Source: Centipeda periodontii DSM 2778 (GTDB taxonomy: Bacteria > Bacillota > Negativicutes > Selenomonadales > Selenomonadaceae). Taken from it: a stretch of DNA of 64,000 nucleotides. Position 1 is the stretch's first letter. Every line of letters begins with the position of its first letter. Where the stretch lies: positions 307,815 through 371,814 of the forward strand of contig NZ_GL892076.1 of the NCBI RefSeq assembly GCF_000213975.1. Reading direction: 5' to 3'. A program made the translations under genes and the position numbers. Below are positions 17,517 to 26,335 of the stretch, in pieces. The notes under the pieces were generated by a model. That model was not told the DNA's origin. It saw only the letters and a program-made list of their open reading frames with translations, and did no database searches.

Positions 17517-20500
17517 CTATTCCCCCACAAGCCCCATAAATTTCTCAAAGAAGTCCTTCAGCTTCTCAATGACGCTGCGCTTCTTCGCGGCACGCCCGCC
17601 GCCGAAGCGACGCACGGGCGGGAGGATCGCGTCGATAGCAGTGCCGGTGGTCTTGAGACGGCCGTCGCGGAATGTGCTCGCGACAAATTGCTCTGTCTCG
17701 TCGGGTTTCAGATTCTCCTCCGCGACTATGGAGGCAAGTGCCTTTTCCTTCTTCTCCGTGACGTATCTGCGCCAGTCCTCCATCACCCGCGTATCCGTAT
17801 TGACGGTCGCAATGAATCCGTCGATCAGCTCCTTCTTGCTGCGGAGTTCCGGGCTCGACCCAACGGCACGGTCGATCACGCCGATGATGCTCTTGTCCGC
17901 GCCGTTCGCAGCATGATACTTCTCCACGAGCATGAGGATGTAGTCGATGCTCACGTCCACCTGCCGGATGAGTTCCAGCTCGAACACGACATCGTCGTTG
18001 ATATTCTCCTTCTCCGCATTCCCCTGCCCCGTCAATATATGGTGTATATCGAGGTAGGCACTCTGGTAGTCCTGCAGATCACGGGGCGGCAACAGAGGAT
18101 CGTCCTCCGCGAAATCGTCAAACGCCGTGAGGATGTTCCGCAGACGCAGGATGCTGCCGAAGATCCGCACAAAGTCCTTCTGCGCCACCTCGCCTAAGAC
18201 CTGCTCTCCGACCGTGAATTTCGCACGCAGCTCCGCGATCAACTCCGCATAACCCTTGTGATGCTGCCCCTTTTCATCGTCATACCCATCATAGTAGTCG
18301 CGGAAGCCGCGCAGGAGCACGACACTCTCGGCATTTTCATCGCCAAAGAGCGAGATCGCATCATCCGTCGCCTTTGCCAGATTGCGGAATGCGACAATGT
18401 TGCCAAACGTCTTGACTGAATTCAGAATCCGATTCGTGCGCGAAAATGCCTGAATCAGCCCGTGGTATTTCAGATTCTTGTCCACCCAGAGCGTATTCAG
18501 TGTCGTCGCATCAAAGCCCGTGAGGAACATATTCACCACGATAAGGAGATCGATCTCACGCTTCTTCATCCGCTGCGAGAGATCCTTATAGTAGTTCTGG
18601 AACGAATCGCCGTCCGTCGAGAAATTCGTGTGAAACTGCGCGTTGTAGTCCGCAATCGCATCATCAAGAAAGTCGCGGCTCGTGCGGTCAAGCCCCGCCG
18701 TATCGAAGTCCTCATCGGGCAGCGCATCCTCGGGATCGTCCTCGTTCGCCGCATAGCTGAAGATGGTCGCAATCGTGAGACTCCGCCCCGCCTCTCTCAG
18801 CTGACGGCGAAACTCCTCGTAGTACGCCATGCAGACAGGAATCGACGCGACGGCAAACATGGAGTTGAAGCCAAGCACACGCTGCCCCTTGAGCGAGTAT
18901 GCCTTACTCCGCATCGTCTTCTGGTCGAAATGCGCGAGAATGTATTTCGTCACCGCACGAATGCGCTCGGGTGCGGCGAGTGCCTTTTCCCGATCAATCG
19001 CGCGCACCTCTTTATCATCGACATCATCTTTGCTTTTCATCGTATTGATATAGTCAATACGGAACGGGAGCACATTGCCGTCATTGATCGCATTCACAAT
19101 CGTATAGGTGTGCAGCTTGTCCCCGAACAGCTGCGGCGTTGTCCGTGCAGACGGCTTGCCCGCCCCTGCCGCATTCGGTGCAAAAATCGGTGTCCCCGTG
19201 AAGCCGAAGACGTGATACTTCTTGAACGCCTTTGTGATTGCCGTGTGCATCTCACCGAACTGCGAGCGGTGGCACTCATCGAAAATCAACACAACATGCT
19301 TGCCATAGATCGGGTGCGTCCTGTTCTGACGGATAAAATTCGACAGCTTCTGTATCGTCGTCACCACAATGCGCGCTCCATCGTCCGCAAGCTGCCGCGC
19401 AAGCACCGCCGTCGAAGTGTTCCCGTTCGCCGCCCCCTTCTCGAAGCGGTCATATTCCTTCATCGTCTGGTAGTCGAGATCCTTGCGGTCGACCACGAAC
19501 AGCACCTTGTCAATCTCCGGCATTGCAGAGGCGAGCTGCGCCGTCTTGAACGAGGTCAGCGTCTTGCCCGAGCCCGTCGTATGCCAGATGTAGCCGCCGC
19601 CCTCGATGCGCCCCCACGTCTTGTAATTGGACGAAATCTTGATGCGGCTGAGAATCCGCTCCGTCGCCGCAATCTGATACGGGCGCATGAGCATGAGCAC
19701 TTCTTCCGTCGTGAAAACGCAGTACCGCGTGAGGAGCGCAAGCAGTGTATGCCGCGCGAGAAACGTCCGCCCAAAGTCCATGAGGTCGGTAATCAGCCGA
19801 TTGCCCGCATCCGCCCAGTAGGACGTGAACTCAAAACTGTTGCTCGTCTTTTTGCTTGCCTTGCGCCCCGCCGCATCCATCTCGCGAATATGGCTCGCAC
19901 GCGTCGTATTGGAATAGTACTTCGTATTCGTCCCATTCGAGATCACAAAAATCTGGACGTACTCGTACAGCCCTGCGCCCGCCCAGAAGCTGTCCCGCTG
20001 ATAGCGGCGAATCTGGTTGAACGCCTGACGGATCTCCACACCGCGCCGCTTCAGCTCCAGATACACGAGCGGCAGCCCGTTCACGAGAATCGTCACGTCA
20101 TAGCGGTTCGTATGTGCCGCCGCATGCTCCCCCGCGTCCGCACCACCCTCCACCGCATACTGATTGATCACCTGCAGTCGGTTGTTATGGATGTTCTCCT
20201 TGTCAATCAGACGTATGTTCTTCGTCGTACCATCATCACGCCGCAGATTCTGGATATAGTCCGTCTGGATGCGACGCGTCTTCGCCGTAATCCCGTCACT
20301 CGCGGGTGCGATTGAGGTCTTGAAAAATCGTTCCCACTCCGCATCCGTGAACGCATAGTCGTTCAGTACCGAGAGCTGCGTGCGGAGATTTGCGATCAGC
20401 TCCGCCTCATCGTGAATAGGGAGATATGCATAGCCCTCCTCCTCCAGCAGACGGATGAGCGCCCGCTCCAGTGATGCCTCCGACTGGTACGACCCGTACG

Positions 20501-20573
20501 GTGCACGCTCCTCCCGCACATACTGTGCGAGTACCGTACTCTCCTCCGCCGACGCGATGAGATTATAGTACAT
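17517..20573 (-). CDS. hsdR: Type I restriction enzyme R subunit
   Basis: A 1018-aa HsdR subunit: ATP-dependent DNA translocase plus endonuclease of a type I restriction complex. The N-terminal nuclease has the D-x(n)-ELK pattern (Asp159, E173-L174-K175 in YLELKRRG), the helicase has HTTGSGKT (331-338), the DECH box IFDECHRSQFG and GFTGTP, and the C-terminus is helical. GAGGGG precedes the ATG. It needs HsdM and HsdS to act, but no hsdM is visible in the window and hsdS survives only as a stump at 22428. The SIR2 gene follows after 17 nt. It may therefore be inactive, work with M/S encoded elsewhere, or act with the SIR2 protein. Confidence 0.95.
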   Translation of the reverse strand: MYYNLIASAEESTVLAQYVREERAPYGSYQSEASLERALIRLLEEEGYAYLPIHDEAELIANLRTQLSVLNDYAFTDAEWERFFKTSIAPASDGITAKTRRIQTDYIQNLRRDDGTTKNIRLIDKENIHNNRLQVINQYAVEGGADAGEHAAAHTNRYDVTILVNGLPLVYLELKRRGVEIRQAFNQIRRYQRDSFWAGAGLYEYVQIFVISNGTNTKYYSNTTRASHIREMDAAGRKASKKTSNSFEFTSYWADAGNRLITDLMDFGRTFLARHTLLALLTRYCVFTTEEVLMLMRPYQIAATERILSRIKISSNYKTWGRIEGGGYIWHTTGSGKTLTSFKTAQLASAMPEIDKVLFVVDRKDLDYQTMKEYDRFEKGAANGNTSTAVLARQLADDGARIVVTTIQKLSNFIRQNRTHPIYGKHVVLIFDECHRSQFGEMHTAITKAFKKYHVFGFTGTPIFAPNAAGAGKPSARTTPQLFGDKLHTYTIVNAINDGNVLPFRIDYINTMKSKDDVDDKEVRAIDREKALAAPERIRAVTKYILAHFDQKTMRSKAYSLKGQRVLGFNSMFAVASIPVCMAYYEEFRRQLREAGRSLTIATIFSYAANEDDPEDALPDEDFDTAGLDRTSRDFLDDAIADYNAQFHTNFSTDGDSFQNYYKDLSQRMKKREIDLLIVVNMFLTGFDATTLNTLWVDKNLKYHGLIQAFSRTNRILNSVKTFGNIVAFRNLAKATDDAISLFGDENAESVVLLRGFRDYYDGYDDEKGQHHKGYAELIAELRAKFTVGEQVLGEVAQKDFVRIFGSILRLRNILTAFDDFAEDDPLLPPRDLQDYQSAYLDIHHILTGQGNAEKENINDDVVFELELIRQVDVSIDYILMLVEKYHAANGADKSIIGVIDRAVGSSPELRSKKELIDGFIATVNTDTRVMEDWRRYVTEKKEKALASIVAEENLKPDETEQFVASTFRDGRLKTTGTAIDAILPPVRRFGGGRAAKKRSVIEKLKDFFEKFMGLVGE

Positions 20574-20609
20574 GATGCCCCTCGTTTCTTGCTATGTGGT
20601 AGATAGGCG

Positions 20610-20772
20610 AACCTTACAAAACCGCCCGCGAACCTTACAATCACAAAAATCACTGAAAAAACCAGTATTTACAAGCATTGGCAGCTGTTCGATCTGCGTC
20701 TAAAACAGCGTTTTTCCATCAAACCTTACAAAATGGACTTTTTACCTCACATTTTTCATTTTACCTTACAAA
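20610..20772 (-). promoter_or_regulatory. Iterated TTTGTAAGGTT motifs before hsdR
   Basis: The motif AACCTTACAAA (plus strand; TTTGTAAGGTT in the direction of hsdR) occurs at 20610-20620, 20631-20640 (last base differs), 20722-20732 and 20762-20772 (first base differs), with a weaker form near 20742. The first two are 21 bp apart, two helical turns. Further copies lie at 22273-22283 and 22384-22394 (one mismatch) upstream of the AlbA_2 gene. They look like operators. Confidence 0.55.
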
Positions 20773-22244
20773 TTACCTTTCGGAAGAATTGCCTCATAGG
20801 TACGATTGGGATCATATTTCCCTCCATTTGCTTTCACCAACTCCATATCGATCAGGGTGTTGAGTCTTTTCAGAATCGTACCTGATGAACGTTTCGTATA
20901 TGCAGAAAGCTCCGAACGCCTTGCGGGGCCATGATTGATAATATAGGTGAGTAATTGCTGTTGTATATGATCCAATCCGTCCCATGCAGGTGCTCCAACA
21001 TGATCGATGGTGTGCAGCTCCTGCCGCCGTTGCCGCATCAAGATATTATTTGTGAGAACCAGGCGAACATTCTCCTTCGACTCCGTATAGACAGGCTCAT
21101 CGAGAAAAAAGTCGGCCATCTCTTGATAGATTCGATTGACTCCTTCATTGAGTTCCCTCACCCATCCAAACTCAGTCAACACACGAGAGATACGCGGATT
21201 ACGGGAGTAGCGTGTCTCCTTGATGTTCTCGATCGTAACAATATTGGGCAATCTGCCGGGACTCTCAATCTCCAATCGATCATCATACATCGTAACCTTA
21301 ATGAAACTGCCGCTCATTGCATATTCCCGATGTGTAACTGCATTCACAATTCCTTCCAGCCATGCAAATTCGGGGTACTCCGGAACACTTTGAAACTTGC
21401 CGCTGGACACATCAAACATCATAAACTCACGAAGCTGGGTTGCAATAAAACTCTTTGTCTCTTCAATAATACGCAGCAAAGGAAGCTCAATGCTTTTATC
21501 ACGCGTAATGTTGATCTTTGTCCCAACACCTGCATACGTCCCGTCATAGCGCAGAAAACGAACACGACAGTTCGGATAGAACTGTGCAATATTCTTTGCG
21601 AAAAGAAGTACCGCCGCATTCGACAAATACTCTTTTTCCTGAGCACGTTTAACAAATCCACGCGCCCGCAGAACCTGCAAAGATGACTGCTCTGCCGCGC
21701 CAATGACGGCTTTATACTGATCCAAAAGTCCGGCATCCAAATCCTCAATGCGGGCATCCCAATTCGGCTCATCCTCAAACGAGCGCGTGCTTTTTGCATA
21801 CTCCAGATTTTTGAGGTCATCACCATGCAGTTCCTTCGTTCGGTCGGCAATCCTGAGCCATACCCGCTCCTGTATATTGCGAACAATCTGCCCTGTACTC
21901 TCTTGGATGTGAAGCAGAAGAAGGCGATCTGCTGCTCCATTTACATTCACAACATCGAGAAACTCTTTTTGATAGCGCGGCATAGGACGGCAGAAATCCT
22001 TGGGGGCACTGATAAAGTCATTGATTCTATCCTGCCCGACAAAATTGACGCCCTCCAGTGTGCGTGTCGTATTACTGACACCAATCACGATCGTTCCGCC
22101 GTCTGCATTTGCAAAGGCAGAAATGAGTGGTGCAAGATCGGATGGCTTAATCTGCGCCGATTTACAATCAAAATATTTATTCTCCTTCTCATGCAGAATA
22201 TAGTCCAATGTCAGCATCCGATTGATCGCAGAGCTTACAGGCAT
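20766..22244 (-). CDS. AlbA_2 / HATPase_c_4 / winged-helix protein
   Basis: A 492-aa RecG-like putative transcriptional regulator. An N-terminal AlbA_2 DNA-binding domain (FDCKSAQIKP...ISAFANADGGTIVIGVSN, about residues 15-135) is followed by a degenerate GHKL ATPase domain (EGIVNAVTHREYAMSG, LEIESPGRLP, about 300-400) and a C-terminal winged helix (RRSELSAYTKRSSGTILKRL). GGAGGTCTGTT precedes the ATG. Such proteins are often found inside type I restriction loci. Iterated TTTGTAAGGTT motifs flank the gene on both sides and are candidate binding sites for it. Its stop lies about 190 bp upstream of hsdR. Confidence 0.88.
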   Translation of the reverse strand: MPVSSAINRMLTLDYILHEKENKYFDCKSAQIKPSDLAPLISAFANADGGTIVIGVSNTTRTLEGVNFVGQDRINDFISAPKDFCRPMPRYQKEFLDVVNVNGAADRLLLLHIQESTGQIVRNIQERVWLRIADRTKELHGDDLKNLEYAKSTRSFEDEPNWDARIEDLDAGLLDQYKAVIGAAEQSSLQVLRARGFVKRAQEKEYLSNAAVLLFAKNIAQFYPNCRVRFLRYDGTYAGVGTKINITRDKSIELPLLRIIEETKSFIATQLREFMMFDVSSGKFQSVPEYPEFAWLEGIVNAVTHREYAMSGSFIKVTMYDDRLEIESPGRLPNIVTIENIKETRYSRNPRISRVLTEFGWVRELNEGVNRIYQEMADFFLDEPVYTESKENVRLVLTNNILMRQRRQELHTIDHVGAPAWDGLDHIQQQLLTYIINHGPARRSELSAYTKRSSGTILKRLNTLIDMELVKANGGKYDPNRTYEAILPKGNL

Positions 22245-22427
22245 AACAGACCTCCATTCTGTAATAAAGTGTAACCTTACAAGTTCTTGAATAAGCCTTT
22301 CAACGGCTTACCACTCGCAAATATCCAGTAATACCAAGCCTTTGGAGAACAGGTAAAAATATACGGCGCTGTTTTTCTGCATGAACCTTGCAAAACCATC
22401 TTTGAACTTCACAAGTTACAAAAGAGG
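22245..22427. other. Intergenic region with further iterated motifs
   Basis: No gene is seen. It holds AACCTTACAAG (22273-22283), AACCTTGCAAA (22384-22394) and a looser form GAACTTCACAAG near 22404, extending the motif array found before hsdR. The promoter of the AlbA_2 gene should lie here. Confidence 0.5.
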
Positions 22428-22613
22428 TCATGCCCCCTTCCGTCGAAACGTAAGGAGTTTGTCGCGATAGTATTCATACTGCTTCTTGCGTGCGACGATC
22501 TCGGCGGGAAGCCCCTGCGTGAGGTCACTCGTGAGCGCATCGAAACGGTCGAGGATATCAGCAATGCGTTTTTGGGCTTCGATTGTTGGTACTGCAATAT
22601 GTTCTTGACAATA
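22428..22613 (-). pseudogene. hsdS: hsdS C-terminal stump
   Basis: The minus strand encodes about 60 residues of the conserved C-terminal region of a type I specificity subunit: IAVPTIEAQKRIADILDRFD, then LTSDLTQGLPAEIVARKKQY and YYRDKLLTFRR before the stop at 22428-22430. An in-frame stop at 22614 closes the frame upstream, and both target recognition domains are missing. The macrodomain gene starts its 3' end 20 bp away, so a deletion has removed hsdM and most of hsdS. Confidence 0.85.
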
Positions 22614-22633
22614 TCATTTCGCCCTGCACATTT

Positions 22634-23173
22634 TTACCGGAGCGCCCTCTGTAGGTTCTGATAGATCGCATCATCCTGCGCGCTGAAGCTCACGATGGTC
22701 ACGCGCATGCCCGCATCCGGATGCGCGTCAAACCACTCCCGAATCGTCATGAGGGCGATCTCTGCCGCCGCCTCCTTCGGGTAGCCGTAGACACCGGTCG
22801 AGATGGCAGGGAACGCGATGGTATGCAGCCCGCGTGCCCGTGCGAGTTCAAGGGAGCTCCGATAGCAGGAACGCAAGAGCTCCGCATCGGATGCGCTGCC
22901 GCTGTAGACGGGTCCGACCGTATGAATCACATAACGCGCGGGCAGACGATATCCCTTCGTGATCTTTGCCGCGCCCGTTGCGCAGCCGCCAAGCGTACGG
23001 CACTCCGCGAGGAGCTCCCTGCCCGCCGCCCGATGAATCGCCCCGTCAACGCCACCGCCGCCGAGGAGGCTCCGATTCGCCGCATTTACGATGACATCTA
23101 CGGCGAGCGTCGTAATATCACCCACAAAATAGACAATCTCATTCTTCGATGCATTTGTCTCCAACATCATCAT
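22634..23173 (-). CDS. Macrodomain ADP-ribose hydrolase
   Basis: About 179 aa, a MacroD/YmdB-type macrodomain. The signature [20 protein letters not shown] and the loop [15 protein letters not shown] bind ADP-ribose; members remove ADP-ribose from proteins or deacetylate O-acetyl-ADP-ribose. Three consecutive ATG codons (23173, 23170, 23167) follow GAGAGGA; the last has the best spacing. A TTG at 23182 is less likely. It borders the truncated restriction locus and the SIR2 gene, and another ADP-ribose enzyme lies at 45811, so NAD/ADP-ribose chemistry recurs in the window. Confidence 0.92.
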   Translation of the reverse strand: MMMLETNASKNEIVYFVGDITTLAVDVIVNAANRSLLGGGGVDGAIHRAAGRELLAECRTLGGCATGAAKITKGYRLPARYVIHTVGPVYSGSASDAELLRSCYRSSLELARARGLHTIAFPAISTGVYGYPKEAAAEIALMTIREWFDAHPDAGMRVTIVSFSAQDDAIYQNLQRALR

Positions 23174-23255
23174 TCCTCTCAAAATACTCGTATTTTTTCA
23201 ATATAAAAAGTATAACACAAGGATCTCGCATATTTTTCAAAAATTTTTCTAAAAA

Positions 23256-23301
23256 GCTGTTATCTATGACAGGTCACAAATAATTCCTTTCATGATAGAA
23301 T
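23256..23301 (+). promoter_or_regulatory. Palindromic activator site and -10 box, site i
   Basis: The imperfect palindrome GCTGTTATCTATGACAGGT (23256-23274) is centred 31.5 bp before TAGAAT (23296-23301). It shares ATGACAGGTCACAAA with the site at 27389, and the same centre-to--10 spacing recurs in five promoters. Confidence 0.65.
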
Positions 23302-23347
23302 GGAGGAAACACGTCCAGTTCCTATCATCGAAAGGCAGGTGATCCTC

Positions 23348-24643
23348 ATGCCGGAGGAGGTTCGCGCGATCCAGTGCCGCAGCTGCGGCGGAGCGATGTA
23401 CTCGGATCCGAAGGCGGCGGCATATGTCTGTGCGTTCTGCGGCACGTCGGTTCCGTGGACGAACGAACAGGTCTTTTGGGCGTCGCCGATCACATTCCGT
23501 CACAAACCGGTGCAGGTCATAGACGGCGCGATGAAGCTGGGGCACGTCGAGGTGATGACGGGTGTCGACCCGCACAACGAGCGGGTTCTCAGTCAAAAAT
23601 ACCGCCAAAAGAGCGTCGCGGGCAAGCTCGCGCTCTGGGACGATACGACGGTGGAGGCGTTTGCGGGCGTCTGTCAGCTCACGTTCGTCTGTCCCTTCTG
23701 CGGCGGAGAGTTCACGGGAGAGTCGACGCAGCATTTCTTCACGTGCGGCTACTGCAACAACACGTTCGAGGACGAGGAGCTCGTCCGTCCCGGCGCGTAT
23801 CGGCGCGCGTTCATCATGGGCGTCGGCGCGGAGAATGTGCCCGGGAAGGCGATTCCGTTCGCCGTGACGATGACGCAGGCGCAGAACGCCGCGCGGATTC
23901 TCTCACAAAAATTCCCGCAGGAGTTCGTGGGACAGGACATCGAGCGGCGCATCCGCACCGAGATGACGGCGGTCTACATCCCGTTCTCGCTCGCCGACCT
24001 CAGTGTCAAGATGTCCGTTCACAGCAATCGCGGCGATTTCGAGGCGTACGAGGAGATTGTAAACTGGGCGTGTCCCGACACGACGCTCTATGACATCCAC
24101 CTGCTCGATCGGCTCGACCCGTGGGATTTCGGCGCGGTGACACCGTTCGATCCCGCCTTCGCCGAGGGGATCTTCCGCGTTGCGGCGGCGGCAAACAACG
24201 CCTCACGCGCAGATGTGATCGACAACCTGCTCGCGGAGCGGCTTGTCACCGATCTGAAGGACAGCTTCGCACTGACGAAGGCGGAGATCATGCGCTGGGG
24301 ACGGGATTTTCGCAAGCACAAGAGCGCGACTTTCCTCCTGCCCGTCTACTATCTGGATCGGCGCGCAGAGGACGGCGAAAAGACACGGCAGGTGCGCATC
24401 GCGGTGAATGGACAAACGGGCAAGTCCGCCGCATTCTTCTATCAGTATGACAGGGAGGAGCGCTACGTCGTGCGCGCGCCGTCCCATCCAAGGGCGATGT
24501 CGAACGAGCACACGGTGCGCACGCCTCCCGTTGCGGTCAAACGCGTCGGCTCGCCGTTCCTGCACCGTACCATTCCGCTCGATGCGGCGGTGGAAAAGTC
24601 ATTCGGACAAAGGCTGCGCGGACTGTTCGGATTCGGTTCCTGA
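23348..24643 (+). CDS. Multi-zinc-ribbon protein
   Basis: About 431 aa from the ATG at 23348 (AGG lies 8 nt upstream); in-frame alternatives are GTG 23339 and ATG 23300, the latter overlapping the predicted -10 box and thus unlikely. Two Cys-rich ribbons are visible at the N-terminus (CRSCGG...CAFCGT) and a third pair at CPFCGG...CGYCNN; the rest resembles the ligand-free C-terminal body of YdjG-type proteins (compare 37549), including NGQTGK near the end. No membrane segment is present. Function unknown; its promoter shares the palindrome with the YdjI-like operon, suggesting joint regulation, perhaps in envelope stress. Confidence 0.82.
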   Translation: MPEEVRAIQCRSCGGAMYSDPKAAAYVCAFCGTSVPWTNEQVFWASPITFRHKPVQVIDGAMKLGHVEVMTGVDPHNERVLSQKYRQKSVAGKLALWDDTTVEAFAGVCQLTFVCPFCGGEFTGESTQHFFTCGYCNNTFEDEELVRPGAYRRAFIMGVGAENVPGKAIPFAVTMTQAQNAARILSQKFPQEFVGQDIERRIRTEMTAVYIPFSLADLSVKMSVHSNRGDFEAYEEIVNWACPDTTLYDIHLLDRLDPWDFGAVTPFDPAFAEGIFRVAAAANNASRADVIDNLLAERLVTDLKDSFALTKAEIMRWGRDFRKHKSATFLLPVYYLDRRAEDGEKTRQVRIAVNGQTGKSAAFFYQYDREERYVVRAPSHPRAMSNEHTVRTPPVAVKRVGSPFLHRTIPLDAAVEKSFGQRLRGLFGFGS

Positions 24644-24649
24644 TACATA

Positions 24650-24716
24650 AGAAGGGGCGTTGCACGAAGCTAAAAACTTCGTACAACGCCCTTGTCATTA
24701 TGTCAGAGGTATCGTT
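24650..24716. terminator. Bidirectional terminator, second copy of repeated element
   Basis: GGGCGTTGCACGAAG (24655-24669) pairs with CTTCGTACAACGCCC (24677-24691) with one mismatch. The right flank CCCTTGTCATTATGTCAG then AGGTATCGTTAC matches the element at 3388-3458. It lies between convergent genes. Confidence 0.8.
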
Positions 24717-24759
24717 ACGCCCGCTGTCATCCCGGTGCTCAAACGCGATCGACCAGTCC

Positions 24760-26295
24760 CTAGTCCACCGTCCACTCGTTGACGTTCCAGAAGATCCCGC
24801 TGCCGCGATGTCCGAGCAGCATATCCTCGGTGATGCCGTGAATGCGCGTATTTGTCACATAGATGGAATCAACGTAGCAGAGGAAGGTATACGGCGGATC
24901 CTTTGCCAGTTCCTCCTGAAAGAGTCCGTACAGGCGCATGCGCTCGGCGGGATCGCTCGTCTGCCGCGCCGCCGTGAGATAGGCGTCCACGCGCGGGTTC
25001 GCATAGTGTCCCTCGTTGACGACCTGCTTCGTTCCGAACACCTTGTATGTGTGTGCATCTGCGTCGAGTGGGCTGCCCCAGCCGATGAGATACGCCATCT
25101 GCCCATCCCAGTCCACCTGCGCCGGCTGCTCAACGGTGCAGTGAATGCCGACCGCATTCAGCTGCTCTGCTACTGCCGTCACGATTTCAAACCGTCCGAA
25201 TCGGTCATTTTGCACGGACAGGACGAATCCGACTTCCTCTCCGCCGCGCTCGTAGTACCCGTGCGCCCCCATCGTGCAGCCCGCTGCCTCAAGCAGCGCC
25301 CGTGCCTTCGCCGGGTTGTAGTCATAGTGCTCGATGTTCGGGTTGTTGTAACGATTCCTCTGCAAGGGGCCGTACGCCGGAATTCCCTGTCCGAACAGGA
25401 CATCGCGGACAATCGCCTCTCGGTCGACGGCACAGGAGATCGCAGGAATGAGGTCACGGTTCCGCTGCCAGTAGGGATGTTTGAAGTTATACAGGATGGC
25501 ACGGTAGTCCGTCGTCTTCATGTCATAGTAGCGAAAGCCGCTCTTTCCGGCAAAGGCATCGGCATTTTTCGGAGTGAGGCGCGCCATGTCGATCTCCCCG
25601 TCCGCGAGTCCTGCCGCCTCGTCGTCGTCATTCGCCGTCACACGAAAGATGACGCGCTCGATCTTTGGCGCACCGCGATAGTAGTGCTCATTCCGCACGA
25701 GGACAATTTTCTTGCCCGCCTCCCAACTCTCGATTCGGTACGGTCCCGTCCCGATCGGATGGCGAAAGAATCCCGTTTTCGTGAGATCCTTGCCCGCCAA
25801 GAGGTGCGCCGGCAGAATGGGCTGCGTCATATAGTCGAGGAACGCCTCGTTATGCGCGGCAAGACGGATGCGCACGGTTCGCTCATCCACCGCAGTGATC
25901 TCGCGCACATCCTCGAAATACGGGCGCTGCAGGGATCTATTTTTCGGATCGAGAATCGCCTCGATGGTGAACTTCACATCGTCCGGACAAAGGGGTTCCC
26001 CATCGTGCCACGTCACACCCGCACGGAGATGAAAGGTATAGGTGTGCGTCGCCGCATCATACGCCCACGACTCCGCGAGCGCAGGAACCGTCGCCCCCGT
26101 ACCGTCGCGACGCATGAGTCCGTCAAAGAGCAGCGGGTCGATCTCTCCATACGCGTCGCGCAGCGGGTTGATCCATTCATAGTCGTGCGAGCCGCAGACC
26201 ATCTGCGAGCCGGTCACCTCCGCAGTCCGCTTCTCCCCGCAGCCGGAAATGAGCACAAGAAATACAGCCATGATGCACAGCAGTGACTTCTTCAT
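24760..26295 (-). CDS. Peptide/nickel ABC transporter binding lipoprotein
   Basis: A 511-aa family 5 solute-binding protein. The signal peptide ends in the lipobox LISGC, so the mature protein is a lipoprotein. The family signature is seen in LRAGVTWHDGEPLCPDDVKF and in PILPAHLLAG, GTGPYRIESWEAGKKIVLVRN. Such proteins deliver oligopeptides, nickel chelates or similar ligands to a permease; the ligand cannot be read from the sequence. The ATG at 26295 follows AGAGGA by 8 nt. No permease or ATPase gene is adjacent, so it is an orphan receptor. Flanked by a terminator downstream. Confidence 0.92.
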   Translation of the reverse strand: MKKSLLCIMAVFLVLISGCGEKRTAEVTGSQMVCGSHDYEWINPLRDAYGEIDPLLFDGLMRRDGTGATVPALAESWAYDAATHTYTFHLRAGVTWHDGEPLCPDDVKFTIEAILDPKNRSLQRPYFEDVREITAVDERTVRIRLAAHNEAFLDYMTQPILPAHLLAGKDLTKTGFFRHPIGTGPYRIESWEAGKKIVLVRNEHYYRGAPKIERVIFRVTANDDDEAAGLADGEIDMARLTPKNADAFAGKSGFRYYDMKTTDYRAILYNFKHPYWQRNRDLIPAISCAVDREAIVRDVLFGQGIPAYGPLQRNRYNNPNIEHYDYNPAKARALLEAAGCTMGAHGYYERGGEEVGFVLSVQNDRFGRFEIVTAVAEQLNAVGIHCTVEQPAQVDWDGQMAYLIGWGSPLDADAHTYKVFGTKQVVNEGHYANPRVDAYLTAARQTSDPAERMRLYGLFQEELAKDPPYTFLCYVDSIYVTNTRIHGITEDMLLGHRGSGIFWNVNEWTVD

Positions 26296-26335
26296 CCACA
26301 TCATCCTCTGATCGAAATTCTACCGATGATTTTTG

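Noticed and set aside
18462-20315. Long open frame (over 600 codons) on the plus strand opposite hsdR
   Set aside because: It is the Arg/His-rich mirror of a GC-rich gene, has no domain and no ribosome site, and hsdR on the minus strand is unambiguous.
8816-22613. Known multi-gene systems such as BREX, DISARM or MZA for the methyltransferase region
   Set aside because: The required partners (PglZ, DrmA/B, Z1 and AIPR proteins) are not seen.
24700-26286. 528-codon plus-strand frame opposite the binding lipoprotein
   Set aside because: The minus strand has a lipobox signal peptide and family signature; the plus frame is a shadow.
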